A stretch of DNA of 64,000 nt from Gambelia wislizenii. Lineage: Eukaryota > Chordata > Lepidosauria > Squamata > Crotaphytidae. The position numbers were made by a program, and so were the translations under genes. The notes under the pieces were generated by a model. It did not search any database and was not told where the DNA came from. It was given only the letters and a program-made list of their open reading frames with translations. Shown here one piece after another: positions 53,685 to 64,000 of this stretch. Each line of letters starts with the position of its first letter. The first letter of the stretch is position 1. The stretch is from the NCBI GenBank assembly GCA_030847615.1, contig JAUMIR010000003.1, positions 283,086,265 to 283,150,264 on the forward strand, given 5' to 3'.

Positions 53685-54035
53685 TCTCTACGTGTTAATT
53701 TTATAACTTTATTACATTTGTTTCAAATGCCATTATACAGTATATACACCACAGAAGTGTACAAAGTGTGAAAGTTACTGCCCGGCCCTGCATGTTAACT
53801 TGGAAGTAAGTTCCACTTTGTCCAATGGTGTGTAAAAGTTTATAGGTAGTGTTTTAGGGTAGCCAACCTTAAAAAAAGAAATGTTAACAGTGAGGAGAGG
53901 GGAAGGCACACCTGGAATTTTCAAAATATGGATAATATGGAAGGAAAATAGCCAAAAAATTATTTTGCATAAACTGTAGATTTTTACAACTAGATTCAAA
54001 TTAGTAGTTACAATGTTGCTATAGGTTTCTATTAT
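53685..54035 (-). other. MRPS6: MRPS6 3' UTR (inferred)
   Basis: Downstream of the MRPS6 stop codon (minus strand), the first good polyadenylation signal is AATAAA at 53713-53708, about 325 bases on. The cleavage site is estimated 15-25 bases beyond. Extent inferred from the signal only. Confidence 0.5.
53708..53713 (-). terminator. MRPS6: Polyadenylation signal AATAAA for MRPS6
   Basis: The plus strand TTTATT at 53708-53713 is AATAAA on the gene strand. A second candidate is at about 53504. Confidence 0.45.
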
Positions 54036-54216
54036 TTATTTCTTCTTCCCAAGTAGTTTATCAGCATTGTTTTCTTCAATAATGCCCATACATTCTTCTG
54101 TTTTAATCATGCGATGCTTTACAACAGTAGACCTGACTACATCAATGTCACGTCCTAAATGGTCCTTCATGGATGAAATAATGGTTGGTGAAGATTCAAA
54201 GTCTACCAAAAAATAC
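54036..54216 (-). CDS. MRPS6: MRPS6, terminal coding exon (mitochondrial ribosomal protein bS6m)
   Basis: On the minus strand a pyrimidine tract and TCTCCAG acceptor (54217-54218 is the AG) precede an exon that opens with one base completing a codon and then encodes 59 residues and a TAA stop at 54038-54036. It begins YFLVDFESSPTIISSMKDHL, continues GRDIDVVRSTVVKHRMIKTE and ends with a lysine-rich tail. This matches the last exon of vertebrate MRPS6, which begins YFLVDFYAP and contains DHL/EHL-x-RD-DV(I/V)R-x-x(I/V)VKH. The protein is a component of the mitochondrial small ribosomal subunit and pairs with bS18m. Exons 1 and 2 are not visible; they should lie at higher coordinates, probably beyond 64000. 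Divergence is high near the C-terminus, as is usual for this protein. A processed pseudogene is excluded by the intact splice acceptor. Confidence 0.85.
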
Positions 54217-54394
54217 CTGGAGAAAAAAAAAAATCAGAAATGTTAAATTTTCCCCCTTTAAGCATCACTGCAGTTTCAAAATCAAACAGAGCTTGTTTGG
54301 ACTTTCAGGCACAGAAAATCCAATAAAGAACATCTTTATAGAAGCCCTTTTAATTGGGGCATACTGTACTGTAATCATCATTACTATGTTGTAA

Positions 54395-54575
54395 CTGCCT
54401 TTTAATTTGTTTTAAATTAAGGTCTTTAATACTATTGTCTATTTAATTGCTTTTTAACTTTTGTATTATCTATGGTTTTAACTTATATTGGGAACCACCA
54501 TTGTTCCTATATCGGGAGAAAGGAGGGATATATATATATATATATATATGAAATAAATAAACAAACAAAATAAAA
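54395..54575 (+). mobile_element. L2-like LINE 3' end
   Basis: TTTTTAACTTTTGTATTATC, TTGGGAACCACCATTGTTCC and GGGAGAAAGGAGGGATATAT, then an (AT)n run at 54529-54550 and AAATAAATAAAC, fit an L2 3' end. Confidence 0.45.
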
Positions 54576-55191
54576 TATGAAAGAAAACCATTCTTTGGAA
54601 TTCTTTACAGCCTTTAATAGACCAACATGTACAGAAGAAATGAGTACATGTAAATACATTCTTTAGAATTAGTTTTTACTGTTTACTTAAAACCTTTTGC
54701 TACTACCAGATATTTAATGATTCCAAGGTGGTTTACAAAGGCAAGTAAAATACTACAAGCATAAGAACAGGTAAAAGCACAATAAAGGAAGTGAGCAAGA
54801 TTAAAACAATCAAAACACTTTACTGGCCTGGATGAATAATAACATTTTTACCTGAGAGCTTAAAAATCAATAAGATTACCATAGTTTTCACAAACTGCTG
54901 CAATCACATTTTCCCCTCTTGGCCTTTCTACAGCACACATAATGCAGAACAAACACTCATCAGTAAACACAACTGCTTATCTGTTAACTGTTGTTCAAAT
55001 GGTTGAGTAGACAAGACATATGGGTTCCCCACTCACTCAGATAAAATCTGGCCATATTCCAGAACTCTTTGCCATGGGATAGGCTTTTGTGCCCCCTTCA
55101 GAGAGCAACCTAAAATAAAATCAATAGAGGTTTCTATAGAGGGGAAGAGGATCTGAATATGTGATTGAAATGAGCTGACAACTATTTAAAG

Positions 55192-55592
55192 CAGTGGCTC
55201 TTAATCTTTTCTTTACCAGGGACCCCCTTTAAATACCTTTTGTTGCTGTGGACCCCCAAGACTTAACTCAAGATTTAAACAACAACAACAATAATAATAC
55301 CTAACAACAACAATAATACAATCACACCATCCATTAATCCTTCCCTCAGAGGCACAGGGTGGGGGTGGGGGGAGACTTTCTTCTGCTTCTTCCTGCAAGT
55401 TTGTGGCTGGCGCAGATTGAATGGCAATGCACAGGCCAAGCCAGCCAGCCTGCCAGCTTTTGCCTTGGCTCATGTCACATGGCCACTCCACTGCAGGGAG
55501 GAGGTAAGCCAAGCAGCCTTCAAGCCTTCATGTACCCCCGTGAGGACATCATGGACCCCTGGGGTCCCTGGACCGCAGGTTAAGAACCACTG
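55192..55592. mobile_element. hAT-like non-autonomous element with perfect 8-bp duplication
   Basis: Ends CAGTGGCTCTTAATCTTTTC and GGACCGCAGGTTAAGAACCA plus CTG are inverted. Both flanks are ATTTAAAG (55184-55191 and 55593-55600), a perfect 8-bp target duplication. Interior GACCCCC blocks are typical of these elements. About 400 bp, no transposase. Confidence 0.85.
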
Positions 55593-56548
55593 ATTTAAAG
55601 AACACTCTTTACCATCTCCTCTGTGGTCTCTGTGCAGCTCCATATATGGGGTTTGGTTTGTTGGATGGTACCAGAGGAAGGTGCTGACACTCTGCCAAAT
55701 TATTCATCAACTCTTGCATGAAAATTGAGTGCCTAATATTTTTGTGTGTGTGCAAACATCACATAACAGGATTTAACTTTCTTTTAAAAAGTAATGCTTA
55801 GCTCCTAGAGGGTCTTTTAATGCTCAGCCCAGATAACAGAACTTGTGTGAAGGACACCATAGAGATCAGGTTGCATTTTGGGCATTTCCCATTCCTTTGG
55901 GGGAGGACTGTCATGTTGCATTTGGGGAAGGCTACCAAGAACAGATGCGCACTATCAGAGATCTACAATTATATACCATAAGATATGCATGTCTCCTGTC
56001 AAAAAATATCTGTTCCAGCAAGATACTCTGAGTTCTTCCTTCCGTGCCAAGCCAAAAAACAAACAAACAAACAAAAAAACCCTAAGAAAGGAAGCTTGAA
56101 GCACCAGGCATGTACTGTACTGTGTACTGCTCTCTTGCTTTATGGATTCAAAACCAGGAACCTAAATCTGCTGATGGACATCTGCTGATGGAGCTGCTTC
56201 TATCAGCAGAAGTTGAGGGGGGGCTTCCTGAGCACCCCAAACTTCTCCTCTGGAGGACCAGGAAACCCCTCAGAACCACTGAGGGAGCAGCACCAATGGT
56301 TGCAGAGGGAGAGGCTGGCAGTTCTTTAAGTACCATTGGATTTATCTCACTGTGGACAGAAGTCACACCTACATAAAAGGCAGCCCCAACTAAAGTTGTT
56401 TGGCATCCATTCAGCAGCGCAGCATGCCAGACTGTAGAACTCCAGGCCTTTGCCCACACAGTAGGTTTGATTTTCACACTCTATACTGCCTGAAATTCTC
56501 AGCATTAAGGCAAACATTTCCTGTCTGCTACCTCTACCCTGACCAAGA

Positions 56549-56587
56549 AAAAAAAGAAAGAAAGGAAGGAAAGAAAGAAAGAAAAAG
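56549..56587. repeat. (GAAA)n-rich microsatellite
   Basis: AAAGAAAGAAAGGAAGGAAA-type repeat with interruptions. Confidence 0.8.
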
Positions 56588-57115
56588 TTCATTTTGTACA
56601 CAGGGATTTTGTTTTTGAGGCTGCAGTAGTGTTGTTTTCAGGAAGAAGGGGCTAATTGGAGACAACCCTACACATTATTTAACTCTTAACGCTTACATTA
56701 TGCTCACCTCAAAATTTGGATAGAGTCTTAGACTTGACTCCCAAGGACTTGGTGTCTCTTTCTCTTTCTAATTTTTTTGGTGTGGGAACAACTTTCAAAA
56801 TTGTCCCTGAATGGACAAATAATCATTTGCTTCTGCTTGCTCAGTGCTACTGACTGATGGACAAACATATAATTAGATTCATTTAGGAGAACTGCTCTAG
56901 GCTCTCTCACAATCCCAAGCCAGCTTTACCCTCCAACCCCAGACCTTGATGAAAGGAGGAACAACCCAGTGGCATGAACCAGGATCCTCTTCTGGATATG
57001 TCATTTTTACACTTGGGGTGGGGATCTCAGACAGGGTCTGTGATATTTCAGAGCACATAACTAACACTGATTTTTGGCATAGGCTCAGAAAAGGCATCAT
57101 TACTGTACTAAAGTA

Positions 57116-57911
57116 CAGCAGCCTGCCTTATACGCAGGCTCCGGATCCGCAGATTTCACCTACTGCAGTCTGCAAACAAACAAACAAACAAACAAACAAA
57201 GCTGAGATTTCTTCCAAGCAGTCCCAGGGCAGCAGTAGAAGCAGTGGCCACCCAGTCACCAGGCTTGCACTCCTCGGGCCTGCAAGGCAGGCAGCTGGCG
57301 GGCTCCCCAGGGTTGAAATGGGCGTGAGGTTGTACAGTAGTACGTAATATTGCATAGGGCCTTTGAAACAAAACAGTAGAAGCACCTTCATGCAGCTGCT
57401 CAGCTGCAGGGCCTTTGTCTGGCTGCAAGGCCTTTGCATAGCCGCCTGTCTGTGATGCCTGGCTGCAGCACGTTCCGGCTATGGCACTTCTACTGTTCCA
57501 TTTCAAAGGATGGCTGCTGTGCTCCCAGAGTGGGGGGAAGCACAAAGAATGCATGCCTGGTTGCTGCACAAAGGCGCCATAGCCGGGCAGCCAGACAAAG
57601 GTGCTGCAGCCGGGCAAAGGTGGTTCTGTTCTTTCGTTTCAAAGGCACTACGCCATATTAGTACTGTATAGTACTGCGCCCACCCGCATCTCTCTCCTCC
57701 AACCCTGGGGAGCCCTGGGACTGCTCGCCCAGGCTGTGGCGGTAAGCAGGCGAGTGCTTCTCTATAAAATGGTAAGCAGGCTCAAATCCTCATATATAAA
57801 AATGGCAGAGAGCCATATAAAATGGCAGAGGATTTCAGCACCTGCATTTTTTGGTATCCGTTGGGGGGGGGGCATGGAACCAACCCCCCCGTGGATAAAG
57901 CAGGCTCACTG
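57116..57911. mobile_element. Tigger/pogo-like foldback element with TA duplication
   Basis: Left end CAGCAGCCTGCCTTATACGC, right end CCCGTGGATAAAGCAGGCTC plus ACTG, flanked by TA (57114-57115 and 57912-57913). GGTATCCGTTGGGGGG and GGAACCAACCCCCC near the right end are Tigger-like. The interior is a long imperfect palindrome centred near 57505: for example CAGTAGTACGTAATATTGCA and GGGCCTTTGAAACAAAACAG on the left pair with CTGTTCTTTCGTTTCAAAGG and ATTAGTACTGTATAGTACTG on the right. An (AAAC)n run lies at 57173-57199. Confidence 0.7.
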
Positions 57912-59165
57912 TAACAGTTATGTACCCAAACTGACACCTAGTTCTAGTTTTTCAAAGCTCTGTGGAGTCCAATAGACATACACACACAAGGAACCAAGAG
58001 CACAGATTCAGATTGTAAGTTACACAGACTACTAATGCTAGGCTATAATGGCTGCAATCCAACACTGAGGAGAAAAGACTGTAACTTTATGCTCACAAAG
58101 TCATGTGGCAGTTGTACAATACTACCTTGTTAAAGAACTGCAATGCTACACAATCCAATGAGCAAGGCACATCAATGTGTATCAGTGTGCAACTGTGCCT
58201 AATGCATATGTGCATCACTGCACAATGTGCAACTATATACAAAGAAGGAACATATGCAATGGTGTCCATGTAAAATGGCACCAGATGCATAACTCCATTT
58301 GCAGAACTTTGAACTGAACATGGCCATTCCATATCAGACACAAATGTCCAACTGTTTCTGTAGGGAAGCCTACATGTGTGTAAGAACATCGGGATTCTGG
58401 CCAATGTGTACGCATGTATTTGCAACTCTATATTTACTCCCTTTTTAAAAAAAAAATTACTTTTGCCTCGATCCCAACATCAGGATTGTATGTAGCTGGG
58501 AAGCTTCCATTCACAAACCATCTGAATGAGAAAATAGACACCTATCAACATTTTTTTTTTAAAATGACTTGGGCTTAGAGGAGTTTTGACAACTCTGAAC
58601 AGGGGGTTATATTAATTAAAAACCCATGTTATGTTTCATTACACACTTGCACATGGCAACACAGCAATTGTGGTTTTTGCTACCAAAGAGCACCAAAATG
58701 ACAAATTATGTTGATATTGGTTTGGAAGGGGACAGAAGACTGCAGGGTTTATAGTTAGTCCAGCAAATTATAAATATATTTAAAAACTAATTAGAAGCCT
58801 TTAGATCATTTAATCTAACCAATCAACCACAGAGACCAGTCCTAGAGACAGCCCACCTGTTCAAAACGTGACGCCAACATTAAAAGTCTCTTCCAGCATC
58901 CATTACTCCTCATACTAAAATTTATTCAAAATGGCCTTTACCCTGTCAGTTTGCCACTCTGTTCAAAGTAATGCACTCATCCAATCCCTCGAGGCAACTT
59001 TGTAATGTGTGTCCTGTAAAGGTTCAGAACCCAAGCATATGCTTGTCTATGCAGAGAGCACAAAGAAGAATGCTCTGCAAGTCCTCGTCGTAAGAAATTT
59101 CATCCCAGCCATGAGTCAACAAATCCCAGAAACAAACATTTATTTTTCGTGTCACATACAGTCAT

Positions 59166-59382
59166 GTTGTTGTTACATGGCTCCAACTTGTGGTGACTCT
59201 ATCACACGGTTTTCTTGACAAGATTTGTTCAGAAGAAGTTTGCTACTGCTTTCCTCTGTGGCTGAGAGTGTGACTTGCCCACGGTCACCCAATGGATTTC
59301 CATGGCTGAGCAAGGATTCGAACCCTGGTCTCCCAGAGTCCTTAGTACCATGCTCAAACCACTACACCACATTGGCTCTACT
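59166..59382 (-). mobile_element. SINE, near full length
   Basis: The reverse complement starts AGAGCCAATGTGGTGTAGTG, has GGTTCGAATCC (a perfect B-box), GCCATGGAAATCCATTGGGT, and ends GAGTCACCACAAGTTGGAGC. This is a tRNA-derived squamate SINE. Confidence 0.8.
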
Positions 59383-61447
59383 CACGCACAGGTATATTTC
59401 AATAACACTAACTAGTATTTATTATTTCTCAATAGAGATGGAAATGAAAACACTCTTGTGTCACCAAAGTCTTGAGGGAGGACTTTCAAATGAACATAAT
59501 GTTGGCCCTATGTATAATAGCTTAAATGAGGGAATAAGCCAACAAAACACATACACACACTCATGGATGGAGAGAGAGAAATATGCAATGCATCACACTA
59601 ATCTGGCAAGTACTTGATCATTTATGAAGCCTGAAAAGCTTGTAATGACATCTGCCAGTCTAGCTATCTGACTACCTTCATATATCATACAGTGACAAAT
59701 CGAGGAACTCGGTCTTACATTGATTGTGATGGCCTTTCACATGGAGCTTGCAACATTCAATCTTACTGAAGCCTTACTACAAAACTGAGCAAGAGGGGAA
59801 TTCAAGGGATTTTTTTAAAAAAGTAGGGTGGGGTGGAGAAAGCCCCTAATGTCTTCCTGGAGTGCTATGTTGTGTTCACCTAATCCTGCCAAAACAAAAT
59901 GTGTGATCTGAGCCCACTACGTCTGCATCCTTTGACAGTAATCTTCACACACTCCCAGCACAGCCCCTTTCTAATGTTTTACTAAATTTTCTTATTACAC
60001 TGTTAAATGAGAATACTGGGGCTGCTTTCTGTCCTGTCATGCCTTTAAAACAGAAACAGATCCCATCCCCCCAGAAGGGTGATTTATAACACTTCACTTT
60101 TTTTTTCTCCTGCTCACATAAGGCATACAGTGGAAATTTCCACTGCGGTGAAAGCTGCTGATAACTCAAGGCAATGTGGGGAGGGGAGAGATGAGCTGTA
60201 GCTACATTGTCTTTGTTGTGCCTTCTCACCAGCCAGAAATTTTATCTACCAATTAAAACAAAAATGCAGCAGTTGCAAGGATATCATTGGATCAGCAGCA
60301 TCCGACAACTCTTTCAGCCTTGGATCCGGGCCCTAGATCTGATGTCTGTCTATGAGCAAGAAGGCCTGCTCAAGAAAGGACCTTCTTATCCTTTTGTAAT
60401 TGTAGCTTAGGTATGCTGCGGGTGGGGGTGGAGGGAGGAACCACAAGAAGAAAAAGCAACTGCAGTTCAGGACAAGAGCCACTGCCTATCAAGAAAAAAA
60501 CAGGTTATCAAGCCAACAACAGTGGCATTTTTGTACAATCCAGCAGCTCTACAAATATGCAAACTAAGATCACGTTTGCCTTCATGTAAAGCAATGAACT
60601 ATGAACAGACATGCAAATATTGTAGCTACTACTTCTCATATGGAGAAACAAAACCTGGGGTGGTTTGGAGTTGGAGGATGGGGGAAAGGAAACAAGTCCC
60701 AAAGATATTTGCAGAGATGCAGCCAAACCCCTCTTCCAGTAAACTGATGAAACACAGTTTGCATTAGAAGAAGTCAGCTGCATCACTACTGCTGAACAAA
60801 AAATCAGAAGAATCCCATCAAATCATTCTGGAAACCGCAGTCATTTTGGTAATCTGGGTGCTTTTAAATAAAGGTCAATTTACATACAGGAAAATAAAAT
60901 TTCCTCATTGAAAAGAAACAGGTCTACAAATAATTAAATGAAGACTTTGCTGAATATTCATTTCAGATCAAAGAAGTGGTGAAAAAGGGATGGTTGGAAC
61001 TTTAATTATACATAGACTGAGATACAAATTATTGGACTTTAAATATACTGAACAATTGTATTCCCAAATAGGATTTTAAAAAACATTAATCAACATCAGA
61101 GAAGCACTAGGGCCAAAGTTTGCTTTGGAATCCTACCAGGAAAACTGTTCTCAGCTGATCGAGAGTGATAGGGTGCCCAAGGGAGAACCCGGTTAAGAGA
61201 GTGCCCAGAAAATTTCCATGTTTTATAAAGAGGTAACTTCAGCATTTCATTATGCCATCATAATTTTCAGACTCTGCCACAGAAGCCTTAATAAGTCAAG
61301 ATGAATACCATGGATTGTGAGGTTGGGGAGAAGATTAAAATAGCTTCTTGTCTACCACCAGGCAAGAGGCAAACTAAGAATCCCAGAGGTGTTGGATGCT
61401 GCTGGTAAACATTTCTGGACAAGATCAAATGACCTATTTTGCATCCC

Positions 61448-61542
61448 TATAGCATTGCCTAAGAAAACCCTATGAAATGAATGGGGTCATCATAAGCTGG
61501 CAGGCAACATGAAGACAAACACACACACACACACACACACCA
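61448..61542 (+). mobile_element. SINE 3' end with (CA)n tail
   Basis: AAGAAAACCCTATGAAATGA, GGGGTCATCATAAGCTGGCA and AACATGAAGACAAACACACA, then about ten CA units, match the Bov-B-like SINE tail. Confidence 0.65.
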
Positions 61543-62186
61543 TTCTATGCAAAATAAATCCAGGTCTCCCCAGGTCAGCTCCTGCCTGGGGGTGGGGGCG
61601 GGAAGAGAAGCTACTGGAACAAGGACAAGACCAAATCCCATCAGTGGAGGAAAAGGGCTGTGCTGGGCTGACACAGCAAAGCAGATTCTGCCCATGTCAC
61701 TGGAACAGATAAGGCAGAGGGTGGGGTCAACATAGGTATGGTATAGCCAAGGTGCCACTGGAACAGCTGCAACACACTCCGTTTGACAAGGGCACTCACT
61801 GGGGGAATGTTCTGAGAGTGTACAGCCATCCATCACTCATGCTCAGTAGTCTAAAAACTTGTTTTAATGGAGGGTGGGAGGAGAGAAAGTGAGCTGTCTT
61901 TTTAGCAAGCAAAATAACTCAATGGAGAGGGAACTGACTATACTCAAAGAGGCAGGCAGGCAGGCATATATGTTGGTTGAGGGTATAATGAAACTGGTTG
62001 GAAGTGTCCCATTAGCGTAGTAGACTGACCTCCGCTGTTCACAGGACAAAGCTTTTACATGCCAATCCTATATATGTCTAACTCACTGCCACAGGGTTTA
62101 ATATGGCTTCCTCCAAGGCAAATGGGTTTAGAATTTTGCAGCCTTAGTGGTGCTTCATGTAACAACTGTCGCTCCAGTATTTCCAC

Positions 62187-62398
62187 ACCATTAGGAAGAA
62201 TTTCCTGACAGTAAGAGCTGTTTGACAATGGAATGCACTGCCTTAGAGTGTGGTAAAGTCTTCTTCTTTGGAGACTTTTAAACAGAGGCTGGATGGTAAT
62301 CTGTCAGGAATACTTTGACTGTGTATTCCTGTGTGGAAGGAGGTTGGACTAGATGGCCTTTGTGGTCTCTTCTAACTCGATGATTCTATGATTCTAAG
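62187..62398 (+). mobile_element. CR1 LINE 3' end
   Basis: CACCATTAGGAAGAATTTCC, CAGAGGCTGGATGGTAATCT, TTGGACTAGATGGCCTTTGT and GATGATTCTATGATTCTAA define the last ~210 bp of a CR1. Confidence 0.85.
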
Positions 62399-62937
62399 AC
62401 ACAAGGCCCTATTTGAAAATACAGGATACATCCCAATCCAGTTTGCTAAAGTAAATTTTTGTTGTTGTTTCAGAAAGGATACTTCAGCTCAGAAGTGGGC
62501 AAAGTCCTTGAAAAACACAGCCATATCCACCAGCCAATACCCACTAATGAAAACTTCTAGTATTGAACAAAAGTCTGTTTATTTAGAATGCCATGCAAAG
62601 TGGGGGGGGGGGGCGACCTTGTGCCAAGCAACAGAATTTCATGATTCAATCTGCTAGTAAATATGCTAGACAGGAATATCCATAACTGAAATTTAAAATG
62701 GGAGGTACATGGTAGGGTCCCACAGCAAAATATTTTGAGAGGTATTGTGAACCTCTAGGACAAATGAGTTTCAACCCAGCTTTTACATGTTCAGTTTTCA
62801 CAAAAGATTCACCTTTTCTCCATAAACCTTTGGAAGAACACATAGCACAGGCACAGGAGATTCTAACATCACTGAAACTGTAACAGTTCCCTTTATAGGC
62901 TCGCCTATCCTTTCCATACAGAAACTTTTCTTTAGAA

Positions 62938-63065
62938 TAGTAGTTCCCAGCTTTTGGAATTCCAGACATCTTAGTCCTCAACTCCAAGAATTGTTGCCAA
63001 TTAGCTATGCTGGCTAATGCTTACATGGAGCTGGAAGTATGAAACATCTGAGAACCACTACTCTA
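62938..63065. mobile_element. Possible hAT-like non-autonomous element
   Basis: TAGTAGTTCCCAGCTTTTGG at the left and CATCTGAGAACCACTACTCT at the right are inverted hAT-type ends. No clear target duplication. Confidence 0.45.
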
Positions 63066-63107
63066 AAACACAGCTACTGAGCAGGTTTCCATCTGAAAAG
63101 AAGAAGA

Positions 63108-63320
63108 GGCTGCTTGGATCAGACCAAGGGTCCATCTAGTCTAACATCCCATTTCCTAAACCGACTGACCAGATGTTCAGGGGAAGTCCATAAGTAAGAG
63201 CTTAGTGCAAGAGCTCTTTTCCATTTTTGATCTTCTACAGCTGCTATAAAATGGCATTCTTGCCTCTGAAATCTGAAGGCTGCATAGAGCCAGTCTAGTA
63301 ACCACTGATATAAATGTATC
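63108..63320 (+). repeat. Interspersed repeat (GGATCAGACCAAGGGTCCAT type)
   Basis: CTTGGATCAGACCAAGGGTC, CATCTAGTCTAACATCCCAT and AGTAACCACTGATATAAATG follow the order of a repeat widespread in amniotes; class not assigned here. Confidence 0.5.
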
Positions 63321-64000
63321 TATCTTTCATGAATATCTCCAGCTCAGCTTTTGAAGCCATTTAATGCTCATGCAGGCAGATTAAAAAAAATTATCTAGGG
63401 TATTTTCTGACCCCAATAAGAATTGAACTGAACTGAAGGATATAAAAATGTTCTGGACCCACAGGAATGTTTGTGGGTGCCAAATTAAGAACATGCTACA
63501 ATACCTAAACATCCAAAGCCCCCAAACACATGTCAGGTGGAACACTTGTTTTGGATTGCTCTCAGACTCCCTTTTGCAAACAACTACAACCAACAAAATT
63601 TCTTTGTCTTAACAACACTACTATTTTTCTCTGCTACAAGAAAAACTACATGGCTGGTGGCTAAAATTATTTACAATTGATACAACATTTTAGGTGGCCA
63701 TCTCACAAAACCCCTACCTTCTAGACCTAATTCTGTGTGAATTCTACAGCAAAGTGTGATCTGGGACTATTAAACTTTAAGGGTGGATTTTTCTGGGAGG
63801 ATGTGGGTTAAGCTAACAGCCTATGTTGTAAGTAGCAAAGTCCAGAAATTAATTGGTAGCCACCATATAGTTCATTCCTGACTCGACATCATTGATGAAG
63901 AATGTTTAAAATTAACAGTCCAAGTAGAGAACTTGCACAGATTGCTAGTCTTATTTCTGCCCAGCACTTCTAAGAAAAAAATTGTAATGGATGTAGGTAC

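Larger units (their letters stand above)
54217..64000 (-). other. MRPS6: Probable MRPS6 intron (to window end)
   Basis: Upstream of the terminal exon on the gene strand I found no sequence resembling the preceding MRPS6 exon (the region ending ...RGG). The whole remaining window is therefore likely intronic. It contains the repeats listed separately. Stretches 55601-57115, 57912-59165, 59382-61447, 61543-62186 and 63321-64000 show no recognised feature. Confidence 0.5.

Noticed and set aside
1..53690. KCNE2 or other MRPS6 neighbours
   Set aside because: No open frame shows the single-exon KCNE2 membrane segment or any other neighbour I would recognise.
57128..57975. Several 75-153 codon ORFs on both strands
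   Set aside because: They fall in the palindromic interior of the Tigger-like element; the similar products on the two strands reflect the palindrome.
59325..59335. tRNA gene (GGTTCGAATCC B-box)
   Set aside because: It belongs to a tRNA-derived SINE with a Bov-B-like tail; no cloverleaf or anticodon stem is preserved. The same holds for 32167 and 43719.
54217..64000. Second MRPS6 exon within the window
   Set aside because: No minus-strand sequence preceding a GT donor resembles the expected ...RGG-ending exon.

Overview
The window is vertebrate nuclear DNA, most likely from a squamate reptile and probably a lizard. It is low in coding density, and the recognisable sequence is dominated by interspersed repeats typical of squamates: CR1 LINEs whose 3' ends carry ATTCTATG-type repeats, L2-like LINEs, L1, tRNA-derived SINEs with a Bov-B-like 3' tail (the Sauria/ACA SINE type), palindromic hAT-, Tigger- and Harbinger-like non-autonomous DNA transposons, and DIRS-group tyrosine-recombinase retrotransposons. 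The organism is inferred from this repertoire; species cannot be read from the sequence.

The only host gene I can support is the terminal coding exon of MRPS6 (mitochondrial ribosomal protein bS6m) on the minus strand at 54036-54216, with a splice acceptor, a stop codon and a downstream AATAAA. The DNA from 54217 to 64000 is then probably MRPS6 intron. Everything below about 53690 is downstream of that gene.

Layout. 1-2938: 5' half of a full-length-type L1 on the minus strand, with ORF1 open to the window edge, a long 5' UTR and a YY1-like start. 2950-5176: an L2-like fragment, split by a hAT element, itself split by a CR1. 5177-9687: mostly unassigned sequence, a CR1 tail and a GC-rich block. 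9688-16371: DIRS copy B (minus), degenerate. 16565-22620: CR1, palindromic MITEs, microsatellites and a LINE tail with a zinc-finger motif. 23442-24633: a MITE split by a truncated L1 with a 22-bp target duplication. 24725-33455: decayed LINE RT, Tigger- and Harbinger-like elements, CR1s, a split SINE and L2 pieces. 33574-36700: DIRS copy C (minus), a different family, internally deleted. 36770-43986: scattered repeats. 43987-50306: DIRS copy A (plus), nearly intact. 50307-64000: MRPS6 3' end and probable intron with hAT, Tigger-like, SINE and CR1 insertions.

DIRS copies A and B show the full expected architecture: inverted terminal repeats, an internal complementary region joining copies of both termini, gag, RT/RNase H and a tyrosine recombinase. 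The strongest new observation is that both copies, although clearly diverged, keep a possible phase-0 intron (121 nt in A, 113 nt in B) at the gag-RT junction. The GTGAG donor lies inside the gag reading frame, and a pyrimidine-rich TTTTAG acceptor sits exactly where RT homology begins. Unspliced RNA would give Gag and spliced RNA a Gag-RT fusion. This is an inference that RNA data could test directly.
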